This document shows positions 27,987 through 39,234 of a stretch of DNA of 50,912 nt, in pieces (the first letter of the stretch is position 1; each line of letters starts with the position of its first letter). Position numbers and translations under genes: made by a program. The DNA comes from Methyloprofundus sp. GTDB taxonomy: Bacteria; Pseudomonadota; Gammaproteobacteria; Methylococcales; Methylomonadaceae. The notes under the pieces were generated by a model. That model ran no database searches and was not told the origin of the DNA. It was given only the letters and a program-made list of their open reading frames with translations. The stretch lies in the NCBI GenBank assembly GCA_014859465.1, contig JACUUF010000012.1, positions 1 to 50,912 of the forward strand. The letters are read 5' to 3'.

Positions 27987-30900
27987 TTAATTTTTATTAT
28001 TATTCAAAATACTATCAATCGGTACGGGCTTACCTAGGTAATAACCCTGAGCATAATCAACGCCAATTATCCGCAACTGTTCTAAAATCTGTTCATTTTC
28101 GACAAACTCAGCAATGGTTTCCAAACCCATCACATGACCAATCTGGTTAATCGATTTTACCATTTCATGGTCAATCGGATCATCTAGCATATCTTTTACA
28201 AACATACCGTCAATTTTTAATACATCAACATTTAAATTTTTCAAATAAGCAAAGGAAGAAAGACCGCTACCAAAATCATCTAAAGCAAATTGGCAACCAA
28301 ACTTCGATAAGGTCTTCATAAATAGCGTAGCATCCTGTAAATTCGCTATTGCAGCCGTTTCAGTAATTTCAAACTTAATTTTCTCAGCGGGAACATCGCC
28401 ACTTTCAAATTGATGAATAATATAATTAAGCACCGTTTCATCACCTAACGATTGACCAGACAAGTTGATAGCAAACGAGCTGACCTGCTGCAATTGCTCG
28501 GCATGACGACTTAACCACTGCAAGGTATGATGAATCACCCAACGATCAATACGGGTCGCTGAATTATAGCGCTCAGCAGCGGGTAAAAAAGCACTCGGTG
28601 GAACGATGGTTCCGTCCTGCATTTTTAAACGCAATAACACCTCATAGCCAATGTTAAGCTCCTTATTTAAAACCGGCACAATAGGCTGCACATAAAGCAA
28701 AAAGCGATCATTATCCAGCGCATCACTAATTTCACTACGCCATTTAATCTCGCCTTTACGCTGTCTTAAGCGTTCGCTATTTTCAGCATGTACTTCAACT
28801 CGATTGCGTCCTGCATCTTTTGCCGCATAACACGCGCTATCCACTTGACTTAAAATTTCCTGACTATCTTTGGTGTGCTGATCAATAATTGCCAAACCTA
28901 TACTGATACCAATGGTAAAAGTATGCTCTTCCCAATGAAACCGAAAATTCTCCATTGCACGAATAACATGCTCAGCCGCTTGATTTGCCTGAACAATACC
29001 GCAATGCTCCATCAAAATGGCAAATTCATCACCGCCTAGCCGCGCCAAAGTATCACGCGAACGGATATTGTCTTGCATTAAACTGCCAACCTGACGCAAC
29101 AGCTCATCACCTGCAACATGACCGCAAGTATCATTAACCACTTTAAATTGATCCAAATCAAGAAAGCAAAGCGCATGCGCATCTCTTTCTCGCTTAGCCG
29201 AATCAACCACTCGCTTTAAGCGCACCTCAAACTCACGTCGATTAACCAAACCGGTTAATAAATCATGACTGGCTTGATAATTGATCTCTTCACGTAAGCG
29301 TTTCGCCTCAGTGATATCCTCTTGAATGGCAACAAAATGGGTGATGTTACCTGCCCCATCAAACATCGGACAAATATGCTCACTTGCCCAAAATAACTCG
29401 CCATTTTTCTTACGGTTCTGCAATTCCCCCCGCCATTCTTTGCCTGCCAGTAAAGTATTCCACAAGTCCCTATAAACATTGATTGGCGTATGCCCCGAAC
29501 TAACCAGACTGGGTGACTTACCCTTTATTTCATCACTGCTATAACCTGTAATCTCATTAAATTTTGGATTCACATAGTCAACAATACCTTCTTTATTAGT
29601 AATTATCACGCCATTAGGACTATGCGTAACCACCAAAGAAAGTTTTTCCATTTCCAACCGAGCGGCTTTAAGGGTAGTAATATCCTGAGCAATCCCCTCA
29701 ACTGCAATCACTTTACCTTGCGCATCAAATAATGGCGCTTCAGTAATGCGCAAAGTATGCAAACTGCCATTTTTATGCAATATTTCCAGCTCATAAGAAG
29801 GAGGCGCTTCACCTTGAATCACTCGATCCGTAAAAGACTGTGCCAACTGGTTCAGCTCGGTATCCGGCAGATACGTCGTATAATGCACTAAAAACTCTTC
29901 AGGAGTATAGCCCAATATGGTTTCAATAGAAGGACTCACATAGGTAAACACACCCTCAACATCATGCGTATAGATAATATAGTCACTTCTAACCCCCTCC
30001 ACTAAACGCCGAAACTTACGCTCACTGTCTTCTAGTAATACCGCTTGCTTACTTATTTTTTTAGTCTTTGCCTCAACTTCATTCCGAATGCGCTGCTCAC
30101 GGCCGGCAATATTCAATAAGAATGCGCCTATCAAACTCAATACAAAAAAACTAGCGGTAATCAACCAATAAAATGACCAGGAAGCATAATGCCCGATAAA
30201 CTCAGGAGAAGGACGGTAGCTAAATTGCCATTGTCGCCCACCAACGTCTACTATTTTATTTACCAGCAAATTTTGATAAGCAACAACCTCTAATGACTTT
30301 TTGTTTTTAACACTATTAAACAAGCTCTTAGCAGGCTCTGCTGTAATATCGATAATTTCCAGCTCTAACCATTGCTGATCAAAGGAATGTAACAACTGAC
30401 CAAACAAATGCTCATAGCTGTACATATTTGCGACTAAGCCTACGACTTTATGCTCTGCAATAACCGGCAACACATAGATAAATCGCTGCTCAGGATATAG
30501 CAGAAGCGACTCTAATTTCGGCCAGAGCATAATCGAGGTTTTAGTGTGCTGCATGTAATCACATAAAACAGCATGGTCGGCGCCAAAACATAGGTCAAAA
30601 TTATTAACACTACTGAGCCCTTGATAAGCAGAAAAATACTCACTAGGCACTTGTGAATATTTAATTACAAAATAACCTGCACGCTTTGCGGCACGTACGA
30701 CAAGCCCTTGACTATTTAATTCAAGAATATCACCATACTGCTGCTCGTAATCTACACGGCTCTCATCAGGCAGGTACTCAGCCCATGCCACGGCATAAAT
30801 ATCTTCTTGATACTCCGAAAACTCAGTTAAGTAATGATCGAAATATTGTTGATTTAACTGCTTATTATTTTGAAAATTAGCCGCCATAGACCTTAATAGG

Positions 30901-31622
30901 GTTTCATGCTTTTCCAGCTCCCCCTTAATCAAAGTATGCGTAATTTCAGCATTTGCGGCGAACCGATTTAGCGCCTGCCGTTCCTCGTTTGTTCGAGCGT
31001 ATTGTAAAACAAAGAACAAGGCCAAAAATAATATCACCATGGGCACAGCAACCGTAACCACTCTATTACGCCAACTTAATTTCGGTCTAGCAAATAAAAT
31101 TAAGGTAACCGGTGTAAATACAACAACACCTAATGCACTACCTACCCACCAAACAACCAAAGAATCTAACCAAGTGCCTGCATTTAACACACCCAATAAC
31201 GAATCAGCAGCAACAGCCAATAAAGCAGGAAAAAATGCGGCAACAACCCCCGCTATCAGAAAAAACTTAAGAATATCTCGATCATCAACCAATAATGTTG
31301 GCCACAGTTTAAATTTAACTAATAAATACCTTCCTAGCCAAGCATGAAACATGGCTTGCCCGCCGATAATAAAACATAGTGCAATAGCCGTATGATCATC
31401 CAGACCAATTAAATCTACGGCAACAAGAAAATCACCGAAAAAAACACCCGGCAATAATCGATATCCCCAAATTAAAACCGCACCTAGCGCTATACCAGCA
31501 GGTGCCCATAAGGAAGTTGCGCCACTAGGAGGCAGGGATAAAGTAAGCGCCAGTTGCCCTGCAATAAAATAACAAAGAACCAGCAGCATATTGCTTATCA
31601 GCACATTTTTATTCATTTTCAA
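27987..31622 (-). CDS. MASE1-CHASE-PAS-PAS-GGDEF-EAL cyclic-di-GMP signalling protein
   Basis: A 1211-residue membrane sensor. Residues 1 to about 220 are a multi-helix MASE1 domain. About 225-440 is a CHASE-type extracytoplasmic domain, closed by a further membrane helix near 490-510. Two PAS domains with PAC motifs lie near 545-780. The GGDEF domain has intact LGGDEF near residue 860. The EAL domain reads EVLLR instead of EALLR near 990, with DDFGSG near 1111 retained. Both cyclase and phosphodiesterase activity are possible. The TTG at 31622 has AAGGA 8 bases upstream; an ATG two codons later is the alternative. recJ follows after one base. Confidence 0.92.
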   Translation of the reverse strand: MKMNKNVLISNMLLVLCYFIAGQLALTLSLPPSGATSLWAPAGIALGAVLIWGYRLLPGVFFGDFLVAVDLIGLDDHTAIALCFIIGGQAMFHAWLGRYLLVKFKLWPTLLVDDRDILKFFLIAGVVAAFFPALLAVAADSLLGVLNAGTWLDSLVVWWVGSALGVVVFTPVTLILFARPKLSWRNRVVTVAVPMVILFLALFFVLQYARTNEERQALNRFAANAEITHTLIKGELEKHETLLRSMAANFQNNKQLNQQYFDHYLTEFSEYQEDIYAVAWAEYLPDESRVDYEQQYGDILELNSQGLVVRAAKRAGYFVIKYSQVPSEYFSAYQGLSSVNNFDLCFGADHAVLCDYMQHTKTSIMLWPKLESLLLYPEQRFIYVLPVIAEHKVVGLVANMYSYEHLFGQLLHSFDQQWLELEIIDITAEPAKSLFNSVKNKKSLEVVAYQNLLVNKIVDVGGRQWQFSYRPSPEFIGHYASWSFYWLITASFFVLSLIGAFLLNIAGREQRIRNEVEAKTKKISKQAVLLEDSERKFRRLVEGVRSDYIIYTHDVEGVFTYVSPSIETILGYTPEEFLVHYTTYLPDTELNQLAQSFTDRVIQGEAPPSYELEILHKNGSLHTLRITEAPLFDAQGKVIAVEGIAQDITTLKAARLEMEKLSLVVTHSPNGVIITNKEGIVDYVNPKFNEITGYSSDEIKGKSPSLVSSGHTPINVYRDLWNTLLAGKEWRGELQNRKKNGELFWASEHICPMFDGAGNITHFVAIQEDITEAKRLREEINYQASHDLLTGLVNRREFEVRLKRVVDSAKRERDAHALCFLDLDQFKVVNDTCGHVAGDELLRQVGSLMQDNIRSRDTLARLGGDEFAILMEHCGIVQANQAAEHVIRAMENFRFHWEEHTFTIGISIGLAIIDQHTKDSQEILSQVDSACYAAKDAGRNRVEVHAENSERLRQRKGEIKWRSEISDALDNDRFLLYVQPIVPVLNKELNIGYEVLLRLKMQDGTIVPPSAFLPAAERYNSATRIDRWVIHHTLQWLSRHAEQLQQVSSFAINLSGQSLGDETVLNYIIHQFESGDVPAEKIKFEITETAAIANLQDATLFMKTLSKFGCQFALDDFGSGLSSFAYLKNLNVDVLKIDGMFVKDMLDDPIDHEMVKSINQIGHVMGLETIAEFVENEQILEQLRIIGVDYAQGYYLGKPVPIDSILNNNKN

Positions 31623-31638
31623 TTACAAAATCCTTAAA

Positions 31639-31839
31639 TTAACCTGAGTTCGGGATAAGAAAATCCCTTTAATATCTAGTTGTTACAGTTATATTTATGT
31701 ATTTTTGTCTAAAAATACAAATAATCTTGGATTTTTAAGTCGCCTTTTAAGGGGGTATCTGCATGATTTGGCTAGGAAAATCATGGAAATATAAAAATCC
31801 CCTTTAAAATCAATAACTATTATCCCGAACTCAGGTTAA
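31639..31839. repeat. MITE-like element with perfect 20-bp terminal inverted repeats
   Basis: TTAACCTGAGTTCGGGATAA at 31639-31658 is the exact reverse complement of 31820-31839. The 201-base element has no reading frame. Inside are further short inverted pieces (CATGATTT / AAAATCATG around 31764-31787; AATCCC near both ends). It lies in the 463-base gap between the GGDEF/EAL gene and acs, directly before repeat A copy 2. No transposase of this type is in the window. Confidence 0.85.
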
Positions 31840-31840
31840 A

Positions 31841-31950
31841 TTAGCTTTGGCATTTGATAAGGAGTGCAATAGCTTTAGCTATTGCTGTGCCTGACCAAAA
31901 AAGCTAAAGCTTTTTTACGCCTGCTTAAGTTATTAGTGTCTTATTCCTAA
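31841..31950. repeat. dispersed repeat A, copy 2
   Basis: About 110 bases matching 1160-1262. It includes the hairpins GCAATAGCT-TT-AGCTATTGC (perfect) and AAAAAAGCT-AA-AGCTTTTTT (perfect). The outer arm is TAAGGAGT against ATTCCTAA, with one wobble and one mismatch. It lies immediately beside the MITE-like element. The rest of the gap to acs (31951-32085) shows only an inverted repeat GCTTCAGAT/ATCTGAAGC near 32043-32068 next to the acs stop. Confidence 0.75.
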
Positions 31951-32085
31951 GGGCGAAGTTATCGAAAACAAGTATAACAAAAGCTTGCATGTTAATAATT
32001 GTATAGTTTCAACACGTTGCACCCAAATCTCACAAATAATTCGCTTCAGATCAGATTCCATCTGAAGCGTACGTAACATCACTTA

Positions 32086-34041
32086 TTAAAAACGATTTAA
32101 GCGATTATCAATAATACTTTGCACGACTTCAGGATCAGCTAAAGTTGACGTGTCACCTAAAGTATCCAGCTCATTAGCAGCAATCTTACGCAATATCCGG
32201 CGCATAATTTTACCTGAACGCGTTTTAGGTAACTGCGATGACCACTGAATTAAATCAGGACTGGCAATCGGGCCAATATCCGCACGCACCAAATCCACCA
32301 GTTCTTTTTTTAATGCCTCAGTCCCCTCAATCCCTACATGCAGGGTGACATACGCATAAATGCCCTGCCCTTTAATATCATGCGGATAACCAACAACCGC
32401 AGACTCAGCAACTAAGGGATGTTCATCCATGGCTGATTCTACTTCTGCCGTGCCCATGCGATGTCCAGAAACATTAATCACATCATCGACACGGCCGGTA
32501 ATCCAGTAATAGCCGCGCTCATCACATCTGGCGCCATCGCCGGTAAAATAATAACCGGGATAATTTTTAAAATAGGTATCAATAAAACGCTGATGATCGC
32601 CATAAATACTCCGCGCTTGGCCAGGCCAAGGACGCTCTATCACTAAGACACCTTCAGCGCCATCTACTATTAACTGCCCTTCATTACTTAAAATCGCTGG
32701 CTTAACACCAAAGAAAGGCCGCGTGGCCGAGCTAGGTATTAATTCAGTCGCACCCGGTAACGGGGTAATTAAAATACCGCCCGTTTCCGTTTGCCACCAG
32801 GTATCGACAATCGGGCAGTTTTCCTTACCTACTAATTCATAATACCATTCCCACGCTTCTGGATTAATCGGTTCACCCACCGACCCCAAAACACGCAAAC
32901 TACTACGCTCGGTATTGTCTAAGTATTGATCACCTTGCGCCATCAAAGCTCTCAATGCTGTTGGAGCGGTATAGAAAATATTCACCTGATGTTTATCCAC
33001 TACCTGCCAAAACCGACTGGCATCGGGATAGGTCGGCACCCCTTCAAATAATAAAGTGGTTGCGCCATTACATAAAGGCCCGTAGATCATATAGCTATGA
33101 CCGGTAATCCAGCCTATGTCAGCGGTACACCAATAAATTTCACCCTCTTGATAATCAAAAATATATTTATGCGTGATTGCCGCATAAAGCAAATAACCGC
33201 CCGTCGTGTGCAACAAGCCTTTGGGTTGTCCTGTGGATCCCGAAGTATATAAAATAAATAAAGGATCTTCCGCATCCATCCATTCAGGTTCACAATCAAC
33301 CGATACTGCTGCCATTGCTTGCTGATAGCCAACATCGCGGGCATCATGCCATGCCACAGTATTGCCACTGTTTTTAATCACCACCACACGCTGCACACAA
33401 GGACAGGAGGCGACGGCTTTATCAACCGTTGCTTTAATCGGAATGATTTTACCGCCGCGATAACCTTCATCAGCACAAACAACTAATTTACAATCAGCAT
33501 CATTAATGCGATCTTTTAAGGCTTCCGCTGAAAATCCACCAAAGACAATCGAATGCACCGCACCAATACGCGTACACGCCAAAATAACCGCCGCAGCTTC
33601 GATAATCATCGGCAAATAAATACAGACCCGATCACCTTTTTGCACGCCCTGCGCTTTTAAGACATTAGCAAATCGACAAACTTCTTGATGCAGTTCGCGG
33701 TAGGTCATTTTTTTATCATTGGCCGGGTCATCGCCCTCCCAAATCAAAGCAACTTGATCGCCACGCGTGGCTAAATGGCGATCGAGGCAATTAACACTAA
33801 CATTCAGCTTGCCCCCTTCAAACCATTTAATTTCCCCTTTAGGATAATCATAGTCCATGACTTTATCCCAAGGCTTGTGCCAGTCTAAAAAACGCTCTGC
33901 TTGTTCCGCCCAGAAGGTTTCAGGCTGCTCAATGGATTGTTTATATAAGGCGAGATATTGTGCGTTATTAATATGAGCATTTTTAACAATATGCTCTTTT
34001 ACCGGGTGGATTTGATGTTCGTAGGTATGATGATTAGACAT
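32086..34041 (-). CDS. acs: acetyl-CoA synthetase (AMP-forming)
   Basis: Activates acetate to acetyl-CoA through acetyl-AMP. The 651 residues match the family length. The ANL-superfamily P-loop-like motif [11 protein letters not shown] is near residues 265-275. WWQTETGG is in the middle. The catalytic lysine lies in [13 protein letters not shown] near residue 613, also the site of regulatory acetylation in this family. The aldehyde dehydrogenase gene lies 311 bases upstream on the same strand, beyond repeats, suggesting acetaldehyde to acetate to acetyl-CoA flow. Identification is secure. Confidence 0.97.
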   Translation of the reverse strand: MSNHHTYEHQIHPVKEHIVKNAHINNAQYLALYKQSIEQPETFWAEQAERFLDWHKPWDKVMDYDYPKGEIKWFEGGKLNVSVNCLDRHLATRGDQVALIWEGDDPANDKKMTYRELHQEVCRFANVLKAQGVQKGDRVCIYLPMIIEAAAVILACTRIGAVHSIVFGGFSAEALKDRINDADCKLVVCADEGYRGGKIIPIKATVDKAVASCPCVQRVVVIKNSGNTVAWHDARDVGYQQAMAAVSVDCEPEWMDAEDPLFILYTSGSTGQPKGLLHTTGGYLLYAAITHKYIFDYQEGEIYWCTADIGWITGHSYMIYGPLCNGATTLLFEGVPTYPDASRFWQVVDKHQVNIFYTAPTALRALMAQGDQYLDNTERSSLRVLGSVGEPINPEAWEWYYELVGKENCPIVDTWWQTETGGILITPLPGATELIPSSATRPFFGVKPAILSNEGQLIVDGAEGVLVIERPWPGQARSIYGDHQRFIDTYFKNYPGYYFTGDGARCDERGYYWITGRVDDVINVSGHRMGTAEVESAMDEHPLVAESAVVGYPHDIKGQGIYAYVTLHVGIEGTEALKKELVDLVRADIGPIASPDLIQWSSQLPKTRSGKIMRRILRKIAANELDTLGDTSTLADPEVVQSIIDNRLNRF

Positions 34042-34099
34042 AAAATTTACGCGTAATTAAAAATGGAAAATATAGGAGGGCTTTAACAACCAGCCTTTA

Positions 34100-34258
34100 G
34101 TAAAACATTCAGACACCTCTGCATTTATCCCCCTCATCCCAACCCTCTCCAGCAGGAGAGGGAGTAACTTCACTTGTTAATTCATTGTATTTAAAAGTTG
34201 TGTAGATACCTATGCCCTCAGAGAGAAGGAGATAAGCAGAGGGTCTTTGAATATTTAC
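34100..34258. repeat. dispersed repeat C, copy 3
   Basis: Starts GTAAAACATTCAGA and ends TTTGAATATTTAC. The inside reads CATCCCAACCCTCTCCAGCA, GGAGAGGGAGTAACTTCACT, TGTTAATTCATTGTATTTA and GTTGTGTAGATACCTATGCC, matching 15768-15859 in reverse and 25029-25174. It fills most of the 311-base gap between acs and the aldehyde dehydrogenase gene. Confidence 0.78.
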
Positions 34259-34270
34259 AGCCTTTATTAA

Positions 34271-34345
34271 CTTCGGCATTTGATAAGGCGTGCAATAGCT
34301 TTAGCTATTGCACTTCTGTTCAAGTTATTAAAAACTTATGCCTTA
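34271..34345. repeat. dispersed repeat A, copy 3 (internally deleted)
   Basis: It keeps CTTCGGCATTTGATAAGG and the perfect GCAATAGCT-TT-AGCTATTGC hairpin but lacks the second hairpin found in copies 1 and 2. The outer arm TAAGGCGT (34284-34291) pairs with ATGCCTTA (34338-34345). Relative to copy 1, one A-T pair has become C-G. It ends 7 bases short of the aldehyde dehydrogenase stop codon. Confidence 0.72.
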
Positions 34346-34352
34346 GCGGCAA

Positions 34353-35873
34353 CTAGAAAAAACCTAGTGGGTTAATATCATAACTGACCAACATATTTTT
34401 GGTTTGCTGATAATGATCGAGCATCATTTTATGATTTTCCCGTCCAACGCCAGACTTTTTATAGCCCCCAAAAGCCGCATGAGCCGGATAATGATGATAA
34501 CAATTCACCCAAACACGTCCTGCTTGAATGCCACGTCCCATGCGATAAGCGCGATTAGTATCGCGCGTCCATAAACCTGCACCTAAACCAAATTCAGTAT
34601 CATTGGCAATTTCTAAAGCTTCCGCTTCATCTTTAAAGGTCGTGACAGAGACGAATGGCCCAAAAATTTCTTCCTGAAAAATGCGCATTTTATTATGCCC
34701 GTGCATAATCGTCGGCTGAATATAATAGCCTGCACCAAATTCACCGGCCAATACTTCGACATCACCCCCTATCAGTAATTCCGCGCCTTCATCCTGCCCA
34801 ATGGCAACATAGCTTAAAATTTTATCAAATTGCTCTTTTGAGGCCTGCGCACCAACCATGGTTTCAGTATCGAGTGGATTGCCGCGTTTAATGCGCTGCA
34901 CACGCTCAAGCACTTTCGCCATAAACGCTTCATAAATAGATTCTTGAACCAGCAAGCGCGAGGGGCAAGTACACACTTCACCTTGATTAAAGAAGGCCAG
35001 TACCGCACCCTCAACCGCTTTACTAACAAATTCATCCTCTTGATCTAAAACATCTTCAAAAAAGACGTTCGGCGATTTACCACCCAATTCTACGCTTGAA
35101 GGAATGATATTTTCTGCCGCACATTTTAAAATATGCGCACCGACTGGCGTTGAACCGGTAAAAGCAATTTTAGCAATACGCGTACTCGTTGCTAACGCCT
35201 GACCCGCTTCATTACCAAAACCATTAACAACATTTAAAACACCTGCCGGCAATAGATCGCCAATTACTTCCATTAATATTAGAATAGAAGCAGGTGTTTG
35301 CTCTGCTGGCTTCATCACCACGCAGTTACCTGCTGCTAAGGCAGGTGCCAATTTCCAACAAGCCATTAGTAAAGGGAAATTCCACGGAATAATTTGCCCG
35401 ACAACTCCCAATGGCTCATGAAAATGATAAGCCACCGTGTTTTCATCAATTTCACCAATCGAACCTTCCTGGGCACGAATACAAGCTGCAAAATAACGAA
35501 AATGATCCACACATAAAGGCACGTCAGCAGCTAAAGTTTCGCGCACCGCCTTACCATTATCCCAAGTTTCTGCGACGGCTAATTTTTCCAGATTTGCTTC
35601 AATACGATCTGCAATCTTTAATAAAATATTCGACCTTGCCGTCACCGAGGTTTTACCCCAAGCCTCTTTTGCTGCATGCGCCGCATCTAAAGCCAGCTCG
35701 ATATCGGCGGCTGTAGAACGAGGAATCTCACAAAAAACCCAGCCATTCACGGGACTGATATTGTCAAAATAGTCGCCATTCACTGGCGCAACCCACTCCC
35801 CACCAATAAAATTGGCATAACGCGTTTTAAAATTAACTTTACTCTCTGCTTGATTTGGTGCGGCATAAATCAT
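34353..35873 (-). CDS. NAD(P)-dependent aldehyde dehydrogenase (AldB/ExaC-like)
   Basis: Oxidises an aldehyde, probably acetaldehyde or a related short-chain aldehyde, to the acid. The protein has 506 residues. The catalytic Cys is in [16 protein letters not shown] near residue 300. The general-base Glu is in [36 protein letters not shown] and FTGSTPVG form the coenzyme site. The double Cys (CTC) and the C-terminal [22 protein letters not shown] are typical of the AldB/acetaldehyde branch. The ATG at 35873 is preferred to the GTG at 35882 because it sits 8 bases after AGGAG. Substrate range is inferred. Confidence 0.9.
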   Translation of the reverse strand: MIYAAPNQAESKVNFKTRYANFIGGEWVAPVNGDYFDNISPVNGWVFCEIPRSTAADIELALDAAHAAKEAWGKTSVTARSNILLKIADRIEANLEKLAVAETWDNGKAVRETLAADVPLCVDHFRYFAACIRAQEGSIGEIDENTVAYHFHEPLGVVGQIIPWNFPLLMACWKLAPALAAGNCVVMKPAEQTPASILILMEVIGDLLPAGVLNVVNGFGNEAGQALATSTRIAKIAFTGSTPVGAHILKCAAENIIPSSVELGGKSPNVFFEDVLDQEDEFVSKAVEGAVLAFFNQGEVCTCPSRLLVQESIYEAFMAKVLERVQRIKRGNPLDTETMVGAQASKEQFDKILSYVAIGQDEGAELLIGGDVEVLAGEFGAGYYIQPTIMHGHNKMRIFQEEIFGPFVSVTTFKDEAEALEIANDTEFGLGAGLWTRDTNRAYRMGRGIQAGRVWVNCYHHYPAHAAFGGYKKSGVGRENHKMMLDHYQQTKNMLVSYDINPLGFF

Positions 35874-36029
35874 GATGATCACTCCTGTCGAATAACGATT
35901 ACTATAGCGGTACAGCTAGCATTTTAACCGTCACTTTGAATGAATGTACAGGCAAGGCTAGTAAAGTTGACATACTAGACGGCGTATAATAAACATTATT
36001 CACCTTGTTAGCAGATCAATCACTTGTCT

Positions 36030-37619
36030 ATGAACTTAAAAAACGCCCTCACCTGCTTGTTAGTTATTAACTTACTCTCCTGTAGCCCTCTACCGCATAA
36101 ATCAAATGCAACAGCCGCTATTAAAAATGTCATTCTAGTTATTGGTGATGGCATGGGGCCTCAGCAAGTTGGTTTATTATTGGCCTATGCCCGCCAGGCA
36201 CCGCACAGTATTATTAAGAATCGGAGCACCGCATTTGATCGATTAATGCACAACGGCCAACTGAGTATTTCGCTCACGCATTCAGCGGATTCCTTAGTAA
36301 CCGACTCAGCCGCTTCGGCTACACAGCTGGCCACCGGACATCTAGCAAGACCGGAAATGATAGGCATAGATCAGTACGGCAACGCTCAGGAAAATATCAT
36401 CAGCAAAGCGAAGCGGCTCGGCAAAGCAACCGGCTTGGTTTCTGATACACGCATTACCCATGCTACCCCGGCCGCTTTTGCCGCGCATCAAGCCCACCGC
36501 AGCATGGAAAGTGAAATCGCAGCAGATCTATTGCAAGCAGAACCGGATGTCATGCTTTCTGCGGGGCTTAGTTATTGGTTACCTGAATCTGTTAATCATA
36601 CTGCGTATCAGCAACACCTGAATGGTTTGGCTAAAAACCTAAAATCGAAACGACACGATCAAAAAGACCTATTAAGCGCAGCCAAAAATAAAGGCTATAC
36701 ACTGGCTTTTAATAAACAACAGTTACAACAAGCTCAGGGTAAAACGCTAGGCTTGTTCGCTGATACGAGCATGGTTAATGGCATCAGCGAAGCTCAGCAA
36801 CAAGACAACCCGCTACGCCAGCAACCGACATTACAGGAAATGACTCAACAGGCTTTATCAATCTTAGAAAAAAATGATCAGGGCTTTTTCTTAATGGTCG
36901 AAGCGGGGCAAATTGACTGGGCAGGGCATCAAAATGACACGGGCTTATTACTGCATGAAATGCTGCGTATCAACGCCACGTTAAACACGCTGCTAGATTG
37001 GCTTAAAGGCCGAGAAGACACGCTGTTAATTGTCACCGCTGACCATGAAACCGGTGGTTTTGGTTTTAGCTATTCAGCGGATAAGTTAGAAAAACCTATG
37101 TCTTTATCCGGCGATGCCTTTGTTAACAAGCATTTATTCCAGGCACAGTTCAATTTTGGTAGCATTGACATTTTAGATCGCTTGCACCAGCAAAAACTCA
37201 GTTATAAGGATATGTTCACAAGGTTTGATGCCTTGCCCAAACACCATCAAACAGCTAAGGAGTTGGTTAATATTATTAATAGCCACACTGAATTTCCTAT
37301 TACCGAGCAACAGGCAAAAACCATTCTCCGCACTGAAGCGAATCCGTTTTACACACAAAACCATAAAGTCCTAGGCTCGAAGATCGTACCGAAAATGTCG
37401 GTCAATGGCGCATTTTTTCCTTATCAGGCCGATAATCGCGCCAACCTTTTAGCCCAAGCGGTAGCAACACAACAACAGACCGTTTGGGCAACGGGAACCC
37501 ATACCAGCACCCCCGTTTATGCTTTTATCCAAGGCCCTGAACTGGCACTGCAGCCCTTCAAAAAAATCTTGCATCATACCGATTTAGGAAATTTAGCGAT
37601 ACAAGCACTAAAGCCATAG
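36030..37619 (+). CDS. alkaline phosphatase (PhoA family), lipoprotein-type
   Basis: Hydrolyses phosphate monoesters outside the inner membrane. The 529-residue protein has the phosphatase signatures VILVIGDGMGPQQ (metal Asp), TDSAASATQLATGH (nucleophilic Ser in DSA), EAGQIDWAGHQND and ADHETGGFGF. The N-terminus NALTCLLVINLLSCS contains a lipobox-like LLSC, so it is probably a lipoprotein. The ATG at 36030 was chosen; an in-frame TTG at 36024 is also possible, and neither has a strong ribosome-binding site. No clear Pho box was found upstream. purB follows about 100 bases later. Confidence 0.9.
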   Translation: MNLKNALTCLLVINLLSCSPLPHKSNATAAIKNVILVIGDGMGPQQVGLLLAYARQAPHSIIKNRSTAFDRLMHNGQLSISLTHSADSLVTDSAASATQLATGHLARPEMIGIDQYGNAQENIISKAKRLGKATGLVSDTRITHATPAAFAAHQAHRSMESEIAADLLQAEPDVMLSAGLSYWLPESVNHTAYQQHLNGLAKNLKSKRHDQKDLLSAAKNKGYTLAFNKQQLQQAQGKTLGLFADTSMVNGISEAQQQDNPLRQQPTLQEMTQQALSILEKNDQGFFLMVEAGQIDWAGHQNDTGLLLHEMLRINATLNTLLDWLKGREDTLLIVTADHETGGFGFSYSADKLEKPMSLSGDAFVNKHLFQAQFNFGSIDILDRLHQQKLSYKDMFTRFDALPKHHQTAKELVNIINSHTEFPITEQQAKTILRTEANPFYTQNHKVLGSKIVPKMSVNGAFFPYQADNRANLLAQAVATQQQTVWATGTHTSTPVYAFIQGPELALQPFKKILHHTDLGNLAIQALKP

Positions 37620-37711
37620 ATGCAGCTCAAAACGGTGCGTATTTTTACGCGCCATCACAGCTATCTTTTGCTAAAATAGCCGAACTTAAAATTTATTGAC
37701 CAACCGCATAA

Positions 37712-39085
<1,374 letters not shown>

Positions 39086-39234
39086 GCGACTCACGGTGTG
39101 TGGTTGGGTTCCAGAGTGTTGCAGCCCAACTTTCACAACTCTCGTAGCCGGTTTGAAAGCTACGCAATACGCAAGATCAGCTCGACAAAAAACTTATATT
39201 ACCCAAGCTTCATACCGGCTTACTTTACCACCCG

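Noticed and set aside
35967..35990. TTGACA and TATAAT before the alkaline phosphatase gene
   Set aside because: The two hexamers match consensus but are only 12 bases apart, too short for a sigma-70 promoter, so no promoter is claimed.
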